Positions 32,139 through 39,726 of a stretch of DNA of 64,000 nt are shown here, one piece after another. How positions within the stretch are numbered: position 1 is the first letter of the stretch; each line of letters begins with the position of its first letter. The DNA lies in NCBI GenBank assembly GCA_947631995.1, contig CANRNT010000004.1:23134-87133 (forward strand), in the 5' to 3' direction. The notes beneath the pieces are model-generated. The model saw nothing but the letters and a program-made list of their open reading frames with translations, searched no databases and was not told where the DNA came from. The stretch is from an uncultured Clostridia bacterium. Lineage in GTDB: Bacteria > Bacillota > Clostridia > Oscillospirales > Ruminococcaceae. The position numbers and the translations under genes are program-made.

Positions 32139-33212
32139 TCAAAGTAATATCATCATGATTATAAATGCCAGTATGCCGGGTATGCCCGAAAAGAGCAGGA
32201 GCTTTAAATAGTCAATAGGAAGATTGCCTATGAATTTGCCCGTCTGACCGTTCATAGCGAACAGGTAGTCTTTATCCTTATACTTGGTATAAAGCAGCCA
32301 CGCAGGCATAAGGGCATAATCGCAGTTGGTTATCTTCAGATCGTGGTCATAATTGCTGACCGTCATTTCGTTATAATTGCAGGTCTTTTTAAGCTCGTCC
32401 AGACCGGTGTTTATCATTCTTTCCTCGGCGCGTGGACGGCAGGTATTGTCGTCCTCATCGTAGCGCTCGGCGAGGTAGCCTGCAAGGTAGCCTATATTGA
32501 AAGGCTTCAGGTCTTTAAAATCGTAAGGTTCTATGGAGTCCATAGCGTCGTTATCGGTCTTTGACGAAGCATCGACGGGAACTTTTTCAAAATCAAGCTC
32601 ACCTGCTCTTACAACGTTATAATACTCATAGTCGGTATACGAATTGCCATCTCGCTGATAGTTCTTTTTGTTCACGCCCTCGGCGTTCATTCTGCCGCTG
32701 AGATGACCCGAATACAGCCAGAACGGCAGGTATATTCCCTGCATTTTATCTACTATTTTATCGCAGTCGAAGTCTTTGGGAGTAAGCGGCTTTTTGCTGA
32801 ACTTTTTGAACTCCTCCATGACCTTTGACTTGTCGATATGGAAAGGTATCACATACTTCGGTGAGAATCCGCCGACTATCTGCTCCGTCATGATTATCGG
32901 GTTGCCGCAGAAAACGCATATTGTTGCGGCTGTTGCTCTGTCGGTGATTATCTCGGCTCCGCAATGTGAACACTTATACTGTACGAGGTTTTTGCCTATT
33001 GTGCCGTCGGTAGAAACGGCGGTGGCTTTTTCGTCCTCGTCAAGCTCCTTATGCTTTTCTATTTTCGTTTCGTCAATGGTATTCCTGCCTGCCGCATCGA
33101 GCTGCTCAAGCGTGAACACCTCGTCGCAATAGATACATCTCCAGCTCTGGGTGGCGGCATCAAAGCCCATATCTCCGCCGCAGGTAGGACATTTATATGT
33201 AATATTTGCCAT
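32139..33212 (-). CDS. YdjG-like protein with two zinc ribbons and a C-terminal membrane helix
   Basis: A 357-residue protein with a TFIIB-type zinc ribbon at the start (CPTC, about residue 8; CIYC, about 27), a second ribbon (CSHC, about 81; CVFC, about 99), then a domain with FSPKYVIPFHIDKSKVMEEFKKF and LPFWLYSGHLSGRM, and a hydrophobic C-terminal anchor. This matches the zinc-ribbon family of B. subtilis YdjG, a partner of the PspA-linked YdjF-I group. AAGGGGGAG lies before the ATG. PspA itself is not encoded in this window. Confidence 0.82.
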   Translation of the reverse strand: MANITYKCPTCGGDMGFDAATQSWRCIYCDEVFTLEQLDAAGRNTIDETKIEKHKELDEDEKATAVSTDGTIGKNLVQYKCSHCGAEIITDRATAATICVFCGNPIIMTEQIVGGFSPKYVIPFHIDKSKVMEEFKKFSKKPLTPKDFDCDKIVDKMQGIYLPFWLYSGHLSGRMNAEGVNKKNYQRDGNSYTDYEYYNVVRAGELDFEKVPVDASSKTDNDAMDSIEPYDFKDLKPFNIGYLAGYLAERYDEDDNTCRPRAEERMINTGLDELKKTCNYNEMTVSNYDHDLKITNCDYALMPAWLLYTKYKDKDYLFAMNGQTGKFIGNLPIDYLKLLLFSGIPGILAFIIMMILL

Positions 33213-33226
33213 CGTTTTACTCCCCC

Positions 33227-33484
33227 TTACCCTGCTTTTTTAGTCGTGGTGTGCGAGTAAACATCGCTGCGCTCGGTTATATCTATCTTCGCTTGCAGAT
33301 ACTTTTCAGCCTTGGTGGCTTTATGCTTAGTTCTGCTTTGAGAGACAAGCGAAAGTCCTATAACAACCGCAACTGCAAGACCTATAAAGAAACAGCCTAT
33401 AAAGTTATCACCGCTGTACATCACAAGGTCGTTTATGGGTATTGGGTAAATTAAATTTAACACAGCAAACACACTTCCAATCAT
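33227..33484 (-). CDS. Small membrane protein at the head of the zinc-ribbon operon
   Basis: An 85-residue protein from ATG at 33484, with two hydrophobic segments (about residues 1-16 and 27-46) and a basic, Lys-rich cytoplasmic tail. No family is recognised. The start is unsure: the predicted transcription start lies only a few bases upstream of this ATG, so translation could be leaderless or begin at a later GTG or ATG. It is followed after 14 bases by the YdjG-like gene. Confidence 0.6.
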   Translation of the reverse strand: MIGSVFAVLNLIYPIPINDLVMYSGDNFIGCFFIGLAVAVVIGLSLVSQSRTKHKATKAEKYLQAKIDITERSDVYSHTTTKKAG

Positions 33485-33497
33485 AAATACTGCTTTT

Positions 33498-33526
33498 AGT
33501 ATATCACATTTGCCGAAATAAGTCAA
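33498..33526 (-). promoter_or_regulatory. Sigma-A promoter of the zinc-ribbon operon
   Basis: On the minus strand TTGACT (33521-33526) and TATACT (33498-33503) are 17 bases apart. The gap 33527-33652 on its other side holds no gene or recognisable riboswitch. Confidence 0.82.
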
Positions 33527-33652
33527 TCATCTTTTCTGAGATTTTGTGAAATTCACGCAAATTTAATATTTTGTTTATGCTTTTGACCTTTTCAGCAGGC
33601 GTTAACAGGCTTACGGTGAATTTTAATTTACCCTGATATAAGAATAAAATTG

Positions 33653-33681
33653 TTGATTTCGGAGAGATTATGTGCTACAAT
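33653..33681 (+). promoter_or_regulatory. Sigma-A promoter of thiN
   Basis: TTGATT (33653-33658) and TACAAT (33676-33681) with a 17-base spacer, 18 bases before the start codon. Confidence 0.75.
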
Positions 33682-33698
33682 AATATAGGGGGGATAGT

Positions 33699-34346
33699 AT
33701 GTATTCATGTTTTCTATACTGCGCGGGCGATTATTATGATGGATTTATCACGCCGGGCGAGGGTGACATAAAGGTCGCTGTGGACGGCGGTTTGAGGCTT
33801 TGCGAAAAGCTTGGCATGACCCCCGACTGCATTATAGGCGATTTTGACAGCCTTGGCAGAGTACCGCAAAATGCCATAGTGCTGCCGCGTGAAAAAGACG
33901 ACACCGACACTCTGGCGGCATGCAAGAGGTATCTTGCGGCAGGCGTTAAGCGTTTTTATCTTTTGGGCGCGGTCGGCGGACGCGCCGAGCATACCTTTGC
34001 AAACATACAGCTTCTTCGCTTTCTTGCCGAAAACGGCGCGCAGGGGTTTATGTTCGGGAACGGGTGCTGTTTTACGGTCATAAAGGACGGCGAGGTAACT
34101 TTCAGCGAGGAATACACCGGGTACATTTCGGTATTTTCGCTGAGCGACAAAACCGGCGTTTCTATAAAAGGTCTGAAATACGAGCTTGACGGTGCCACAC
34201 TTTCAAGCAGTTACCCTGTGGGGGTAAGCAACGAGTTTATGGGGGTATCTGCAAAAATATGCGCAACGGGCGGAACGCTGCTTTTGATGTTTGACAGAAA
34301 AGGCGGTTTAGCCTTACCTTATAATAATAATAATAATAATATATAA
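33699..34346 (+). CDS. thiN: Thiamine pyrophosphokinase
   Basis: A 215-residue enzyme transferring pyrophosphate from ATP to thiamine to make the cofactor TPP, which the kor enzyme in this window also needs. It shows VAVDGGLRLCEKLGMTPDCIIGDFDSLG (residues 26-54), REKDDTDT (about 64) and LGAVGGRAEHTFANIQLL (about 88). The C-terminus ends in six Asn codons from an AAT repeat, just before the stop. A GGGGGG ribosome site precedes the ATG. No TPP riboswitch is seen. Confidence 0.93.
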   Translation: MYSCFLYCAGDYYDGFITPGEGDIKVAVDGGLRLCEKLGMTPDCIIGDFDSLGRVPQNAIVLPREKDDTDTLAACKRYLAAGVKRFYLLGAVGGRAEHTFANIQLLRFLAENGAQGFMFGNGCCFTVIKDGEVTFSEEYTGYISVFSLSDKTGVSIKGLKYELDGATLSSSYPVGVSNEFMGVSAKICATGGTLLLMFDRKGGLALPYNNNNNNI

Positions 34347-34371
34347 ACATACTGAAAGGACGTTAACAATA

Positions 34372-35142
34372 ATGGAACAGACTTGTCACGACGAAATAAA
34401 CGGACAGATAGCGATAAACACCAAAGCTTACCTTTGCAGCCGCGACCACCGCATTACCTTTTACGATGTTGACTTCAACAAAAGGCTGCGGCTCTCGGAC
34501 ATGATGAGACTTTTCTCGCTCATGGCGGGCGAGGACTATTACACGCGCGGCTTGGGTCACGTTTTTTTGAAGGAAAAGGGCTTTGCGTTTCTCGTATCTA
34601 AGATAGCTTACAAGATATACAGGCTGCCTACACTGGAGGAAGAGGTCGTTCTGCACACTTGGGTAGAAGGCATAAATGGCGCAAAATTCATTCGCGGCTA
34701 CGAGATGACCTCCCGTGACGGAAAATGCCTTGTCATAGGCGAAGCTGTATGGATATGCGTTGACCCCGACACTAAAAAGATAGTGCGGCCGCGGGATTTT
34801 CCTTGGTGCGGAGAGGAAATGCCGCGCGCGGATATGCCCGTTCATTACAGGAGCATAGACATTCCGCCGCTTGAACCTATCGGCGACTTTGTTGTTCCGT
34901 ATCACGCGATAGACTACAACGGTCATCTCAACAACACCGATTACGGCGACGTTATAATGGACGCTCTGCCTGCAAACGAGCTTGGCAGAGATATAGACGA
35001 GTTCACGCTCTGTTATCAGCACGAAGCATATATGGGCGAGACCGTTGACCTGTTCAGGGGCGACCCGAACGAAAAGACCACCGTTATAGTGGGCAGAGTC
35101 GGCGAGCGCAAATGCTTTGAGAGCGAGATAATCTACAAGTAA
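34372..35142 (+). CDS. Acyl-ACP thioesterase
   Basis: A 256-residue double hot-dog protein of the FatA/FatB-like bacterial acyl-ACP thioesterase family, releasing free fatty acids from acyl carrier protein. The N-terminal hot-dog has FYDVDFNKRLRLSDMMRLFS (about residue 30) and the second has the catalytic region DYNGHLNNTDYGDVIMDAL (about 182-200). ATG is preceded by GAAAGGA. It follows thiN by 25 bases and precedes an amidohydrolase by 12 bases, so the three may be co-transcribed. Confidence 0.9.
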   Translation: MEQTCHDEINGQIAINTKAYLCSRDHRITFYDVDFNKRLRLSDMMRLFSLMAGEDYYTRGLGHVFLKEKGFAFLVSKIAYKIYRLPTLEEEVVLHTWVEGINGAKFIRGYEMTSRDGKCLVIGEAVWICVDPDTKKIVRPRDFPWCGEEMPRADMPVHYRSIDIPPLEPIGDFVVPYHAIDYNGHLNNTDYGDVIMDALPANELGRDIDEFTLCYQHEAYMGETVDLFRGDPNEKTTVIVGRVGERKCFESEIIYK

Positions 35143-35154
35143 CAGAGGTACGTC

Positions 35155-35967
35155 ATGGTAATAGACTTTCACACACACGTTTTTCCCGAAAAGGTGGCTG
35201 CAAAGGCAAAGCAGGTACTTATTGACAACGCTGTGGAGCTTGGCAATCACATTTCGGCTTGCACCGATTTGACTGTTGACGGTCTTGTGCGGCATATGGA
35301 GCAGGACGGAGTTGACTTGTCTGTTGTTCTGCCTATCGCAACAGCTCCTCATCAGACAAAGCACATAAACGAATTTGCCGCCACTCTTTACGAGGCGACG
35401 GGCGGAAAGCTTCTGTCTTTCGGAAGCATACACCCCGACAGCGACGACTACAAGCGCGACATAGACATGGTGGTATCGCTTGGACTGAAAGGCTTGAAGT
35501 TTCACGCAGAATACCAGCATTTCAACTCTGACGACGCGCACATTTTAAAGATATACGACTACGCTTTCAGCAAAGGACTGATGATAATACATCATTGCGG
35601 AGCTGACATGAGCGCGCCTGCTCCCTATCACGCGACGCCTAAGCAAATGGCTCACATACTGGACGAGATGAAAGGCGGTGTGCTTATTGCGGCGCATCTT
35701 GGCGGTTTCAGAATGTGGGAGGACGTGGAGAGATACTTGGTCGGCAGGGAGATATATCTTGACACTTCTATGGGTCAGAACTACTACCCGCGCGAGCAGT
35801 TTGAACGGATAGTGAATACTCACGGCGCGGACAGGATACTGTTTGCCTCAGACTCGCCTTGGAGCGTGGCAGGAGAAGAGATAAAGCTCATAAACAGCAC
35901 CTGTCTCACCGAGGAGCAGAAAAAGCTGATATTCGGCGGCAACGCAAAACGGCTGTTAGGAATATAA
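35155..35967 (+). CDS. Amidohydrolase family protein
   Basis: A 270-residue TIM-barrel metal-dependent hydrolase of the Amidohydro_2 type. Metal ligands are the N-terminal HTH (His6, His8), His in FHAEYQHF and IIHHCGAD (about 116-146), His in IAAHLGGF (about 181) and Asp in FASDSPW (about 227). Relatives include uronate isomerase-like and decarboxylase-like enzymes; the substrate cannot be told. It closes the thiN cluster and is followed by a terminator. Confidence 0.86.
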   Translation: MVIDFHTHVFPEKVAAKAKQVLIDNAVELGNHISACTDLTVDGLVRHMEQDGVDLSVVLPIATAPHQTKHINEFAATLYEATGGKLLSFGSIHPDSDDYKRDIDMVVSLGLKGLKFHAEYQHFNSDDAHILKIYDYAFSKGLMIIHHCGADMSAPAPYHATPKQMAHILDEMKGGVLIAAHLGGFRMWEDVERYLVGREIYLDTSMGQNYYPREQFERIVNTHGADRILFASDSPWSVAGEEIKLINSTCLTEEQKKLIFGGNAKRLLGI

Positions 35968-35971
35968 AAAA

Positions 35972-36005
35972 ACCGGAGCTCCGTGCTTTACAGCGGAGTT
36001 CCGGT
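35972..36005. terminator. Bidirectional terminator
   Basis: ACCGGAGCTCCG pairs with CGGAGTTCCGGT around a 10-base loop (one mismatch or G-T pair), followed by ATATTTTTTA on the plus strand and AAAAAA-complement T-run on the minus strand. It lies between convergent amidohydrolase and SCP2-like genes. Confidence 0.88.
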
Positions 36006-36023
36006 ATATTTTTTATGGTCGTA

Positions 36024-36344
36024 TCACTTTTTTACAAGGTTAGCAAACTCGAGAGCTTTGCCGATATCGCCGTCAACCTTGAGCTTGCCGAAAGTAAACG
36101 CCGCTATGGGGTCGAGCTTACCGTCGATAAGCTTATTGAAGTTGGGCATGGTCATTGTAATGGCGCAATTGCGGTCGTTATACTCATAAGGCTCGATGTT
36201 TATCTTATGATCCTTTACCTCGATATAAAACGTACCGGGGTTTATGTCGGTGAGGTTCACCTGCACAGCCAGAAAATCAGTCTGCGAGGCGTCAATGCCC
36301 TCAGCCATTTTTCTTAGCTTTGTCAAAAGCTCCTGTAATGTCAT
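36024..36344 (-). CDS. SCP2 sterol-binding domain protein
   Basis: A 106-residue protein of the SCP2 lipid-binding fold. It has FLAVQVNLTDINPGTFYIEVKDHKINIEPYEY and the family's characteristic terminal part, AITMTMPNFNKLIDGKLDPIAAFTFGKLKVDGDIGKALEFA. It may bind fatty acyl or other lipids in the cytoplasm. ATG at 36344 has AAGGAG seven bases upstream. It lies 17 bases after glnN and is probably on the same transcript; the functional link is unknown. Confidence 0.9.
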   Translation of the reverse strand: MTLQELLTKLRKMAEGIDASQTDFLAVQVNLTDINPGTFYIEVKDHKINIEPYEYNDRNCAITMTMPNFNKLIDGKLDPIAAFTFGKLKVDGDIGKALEFANLVKK

Positions 36345-36361
36345 TTTATCACTCCTTAATA

Positions 36362-38440
36362 TCACACATAGAACAGCATTTCGCCGTATGTAGGGTAACG
36401 CCAGTATTTTGAGCCGACGAGCGACTCCAGTTCATCGGCAGGGGTACGCAGGTCATTCATGGCAGGCAGCACCTTATCGCGGCAGAAGCATGCTGTTTTT
36501 TCACAGTCGGTATAATGCTCCAGCTCCTTGGTATACTCTTCAAGTATCTTATATGCGGAATACATCTGCGACATGAGGTCTGTAAGCTTTTTGACAGTTT
36601 CGGTCTGGTAATCGCAAGCCGCATTGCAAGACGCCGCAAGCTGGGCAGTCTGCGCGTAATCCCTTATACACTCGGTAACGGCAGGGAAAATATCCTTATT
36701 TGCCATATCGAGCATGGTGTTCGCTTCAATGCGGATAGTCTTTATATACTCGTCCAGAAGTATATCAACGCGGGAATGTATCTCCGTTTCCGTATACACG
36801 CCGTGGCGTTCAAAAAGCTCGATGTTCTTTTTATCTGCAAAGTGAGGCAGGGCGTCGGGGGTGGTCGGCAGGTCTACAAGACCTCTCTTTTTTGCCTCCT
36901 CTACCCACTCCTTGCTGTAACCGTCGCCATTGAAGATAATGGCGGAGCTTTCTTTTACGGTATCGCGTATGAGCTGTGTTATGGCTTCGTTTATATCCTG
37001 CGCGCCCTCGAGGCGGTCGGCAAAATCGTCAAGAACATCGGCGACTATGGTATTTATAAACGTGGTAGGCCCTGCGACGGAAAGCTTTGAACCCGGCGAG
37101 CGGAACTCAAACTTGTTTCCCGTAAATGCAAAAGGCGAAGTCCTGTTGCGGTCGGTAGTATCTTTGACAAAGTCGGGGATTATGTCCACGCCTATCTTCA
37201 TATACTGTCTGCCCGACTCGTGGTAATGCTCGCCCTTGACTATGGCGTCAAGTATGGCGGTGAGCTCATCGCCGAGGAATATTGATATTATTGCAGGCGG
37301 AGCTTCCGAGCCGCCCAGACGGTGATCGTTGCCCGCGGAAGCTACCGACAGTCTGAGCAGATCTTGGTGCAGATAGACCGCCTTTATGACAGCCGTAAGG
37401 AAAATAAGGAACTGCGCGTTCTCGGCAGGCGTTTTGCCCGGGTTGAGAAGGTTCACGCCCGTATTTGTAGAGAGCGACCAGTTTATATGCTTGCCCGAGC
37501 CGTTTACATAAGCAAAGGGCTTTTCGCCGAGCAGACATTTGAACTTATGCCGTCTTGCGGTACGCTTCATTATCTCCATAGTGAGCTGGTTATGGTCGGT
37601 TGCGATATTGGCGACATTGAACACGGGAGCAAGCTCGTGCTGTGCGGGAGCTACCTCGTTATGCTTCGTCTTTGCAAGGACGCCCAACCGCCAGAGCTGC
37701 TCGTCAAGATCTTCCATATAAGCCTGTACTCTCGTTTTTATAGTACCGAAGTAGTGATCGTCAAGCTCCTGAGTTTTCGGAGGCTTTGCGCCGTAGAGAG
37801 AGCGTCCGGTGTAAATAAGGTCTTTCCTCTTGGAATACATTTCCCTGTCAATAAGGAAATATTCCTGCTCTGCGCCGACATTGGGGATAACTCTCTTTGC
37901 ATCGCTTCCCAGTATCTTCAGCACTCTGAGAGCCGCTTTGTTGAGCGTTTCCATAGACCGCAGCAGCGGCGTTCTTTTATCGAGCGCATCTCCGCCGTAG
38001 GAGCAGAACGCCGTAGGTATACACAGCGTATGGTTCTTTATAAACGCATAGGAGGTAGGATCCCACGCGGTATAGCCTCTGGCTTCAAAGGTAGCCCTCA
38101 GTCCGCCCGACGGGAACGATGAAGCGTCAGCCTCGCCCTTTATAAGCTTTTTTCCCGAAAACTCCATTATAACGTGGGCGTCGTCCGTCGGAGATATAAA
38201 GCTGTCGTGCTTTTCAGCCGTTATACCCGTCATCGGCTGGAACCAATGGGTATAATGGGTCGCGCCGTTTTCAACAGCCCAATCTCTCATAGCCGCGGCT
38301 ACAACATTCGCTGTTTTGATATCCAAAGATTTGCCCTCGTCTATAGTTTCTCTCAAGGCTCTGTAAACGTCCTTGGGCAGCCGCTGCTCCATTACGGCGC
38401 TGTTGAACACATCTTTGGCGAATATTTCGGGGATATTCAT
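36362..38440 (-). CDS. glnN: Glutamine synthetase type III
   Basis: A 692-residue GSIII-type glutamine synthetase (ammonia, glutamate and ATP to glutamine). Features are the N-terminal domain with [30 protein letters not shown]-like sequence, [12 protein letters not shown] (about 190), [16 protein letters not shown] (about 258), [26 protein letters not shown] in two adjoining motifs (about 300), and [18 protein letters not shown]. The length is near that of the Bacteroides and Butyrivibrio enzymes (about 700). GGAGGAG precedes the ATG. It has its own strong promoter. Confidence 0.96.
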   Translation of the reverse strand: [692 protein letters not shown]

Positions 38441-38475
38441 CGGTACTCCTCCTAAATTCTTATATTGACATTAAT

Positions 38476-38504
38476 ATTATAAAGCTATCGGTCGACATTG
38501 TCAA
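38476..38504 (-). promoter_or_regulatory. Strong sigma-A promoter of glnN
   Basis: On the minus strand a consensus TTGACA (38499-38504), 17-base spacer and consensus TATAAT (38476-38481). It sits just after the stop of the methyltransferase gene at 38508. Confidence 0.93.
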
Positions 38505-38507
38505 GGG

Positions 38508-39626
38508 TCATTTATAATACATGAACAATCTGCATTTTATCATACCGTTGTACAGATTTCTCTGCTTGTCGGCTTTCTTTCCGAAAAATTTTTCAAAGTC
38601 CTCATGCGGAGATATGATATAGCACGGGTCGTCCTTATCGGGGTGAAGCGTCTGACCCATTTTTTTATACAGCTCCTCCGCCTGTCTTATTTCCAGAAGT
38701 CTTTCACCATATGGCGGATTACATATGGTAATCGCGCCTTTTTCGGGCTTGAACCTGCTGATGTCAACATTCTCTACCCTTATGCGTGACGCCACGCCTG
38801 CGCGTTTCGCGTTATCGAGCGACAGGTCGGCGCACACAGGATCTATATCCGCGCCGTGCGCACGGAATTTACTGCTCTTATTTATTCCTGCCAGAGCCGC
38901 TTCCCTTTCCGCTTTCCAGATGTCCTGCGGAATACTGCCCCACTTTTCGGCGGCAAAGCGGCGTCTTATACCCGACGGTATAGATGTTGCCTTATACGCG
39001 CTCTCTATGAGGAACGTACCCGAACCGCACATCGGATCGCAAACTATGCTGTCCGCTCTTACTCTTGCAAGATCGACTATGCCCGCCGCCAGCGTTTCCT
39101 TTATAGGCGCTTGGTTCGACCTTCTTCTGTAGCCGCGCTTATGCAGTCCGTCCCCGCTCGTATCCAGATAAACGGAAACCACATCTTTAAAGACCGCAAA
39201 TCTTACGGTATGTACAGCGCCCGTTTCTTCCAGCCAAGAAACGCCGTACTTATCTTTCAGGCGTTCCGCGATCGCTTTTTTTATTATCGACTGACAGTCA
39301 GGTATGCTTGCAAGCTTTGAATTGATAGATGAGCCTGATTTAACGGGGAACGCGTCGCTTTTGCCTATAAACTCCTCCCAGCATATGCTTTTCACGCCTT
39401 GAAAAAGCTCCTCAAAGCTTTCCGCTCTGAACTGATCCATAACGATCAGCACTCTTTCGGCTGTACGGAGCCAGAGGTTTGCGCGAACGAGCAAAGACAG
39501 GTCGCCGCTGAAGCAGACCTTTCCGTCAGTTGCCGCAATATTTTCGCCGCCTATTTTGCCTATCTCAAATTTCAACACGCTTTCCAGTCCGAAATGACAG
39601 GGGCAGCAAAAGGTAAGCTTGTCCAT
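38508..39626 (-). CDS. THUMP-domain class I RNA methyltransferase (RlmL/YpsC-like)
   Basis: A 372-residue SAM-dependent methyltransferase. The N-terminal half is a THUMP RNA-binding domain with the start CPCHFGLESVLKFEI; the C-terminal Rossmann domain has DPMCGSGTFLIESA (about residue 196-209), GADIDPVCADLSLDNAKRAG and the catalytic NPPY (about 305). It resembles the 23S rRNA guanine-N2 methyltransferases of the RlmL N-terminal domain and B. subtilis YpsC. It lies 100 bases after the penicillin-binding protein gene, with a G+C-rich hairpin (39656-39691) between. Confidence 0.9.
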   Translation of the reverse strand: MDKLTFCCPCHFGLESVLKFEIGKIGGENIAATDGKVCFSGDLSLLVRANLWLRTAERVLIVMDQFRAESFEELFQGVKSICWEEFIGKSDAFPVKSGSSINSKLASIPDCQSIIKKAIAERLKDKYGVSWLEETGAVHTVRFAVFKDVVSVYLDTSGDGLHKRGYRRRSNQAPIKETLAAGIVDLARVRADSIVCDPMCGSGTFLIESAYKATSIPSGIRRRFAAEKWGSIPQDIWKAEREAALAGINKSSKFRAHGADIDPVCADLSLDNAKRAGVASRIRVENVDISRFKPEKGAITICNPPYGERLLEIRQAEELYKKMGQTLHPDKDDPCYIISPHEDFEKFFGKKADKQRNLYNGMIKCRLFMYYK

Positions 39627-39726
39627 AAAGTTATCACCGTTTTTCTAAACAATGCGCGCCCCTGCCGAAAGCATATGCTCGGCAAAGGCGCTTGAAAATT
39701 CACGATAATCGCTGTGCCGTATTAAA

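Noticed and set aside
33527..33698. A TPP riboswitch before thiN
   Set aside because: A CTGAGA-like and a CCCTGAT-like word are present, but the rest of the conserved TPP aptamer is missing and a promoter lies only 18 bases before the start.
34363..35541. A 392-codon minus-strand reading frame opposite the thioesterase and amidohydrolase
   Set aside because: It is antisense to two genes with clear families and has unusual composition; it is a shadow of codon bias in the G+C-rich third positions.
37322..38122. A 266-codon plus-strand reading frame opposite glnN
   Set aside because: It is antisense to a highly conserved enzyme and lacks start signals and domains.
39656..39691. A terminator after the class A penicillin-binding protein gene
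   Set aside because: The 13-base-pair hairpin has G-T pairs and no T-run on either strand, so it is not called a terminator, only noted.
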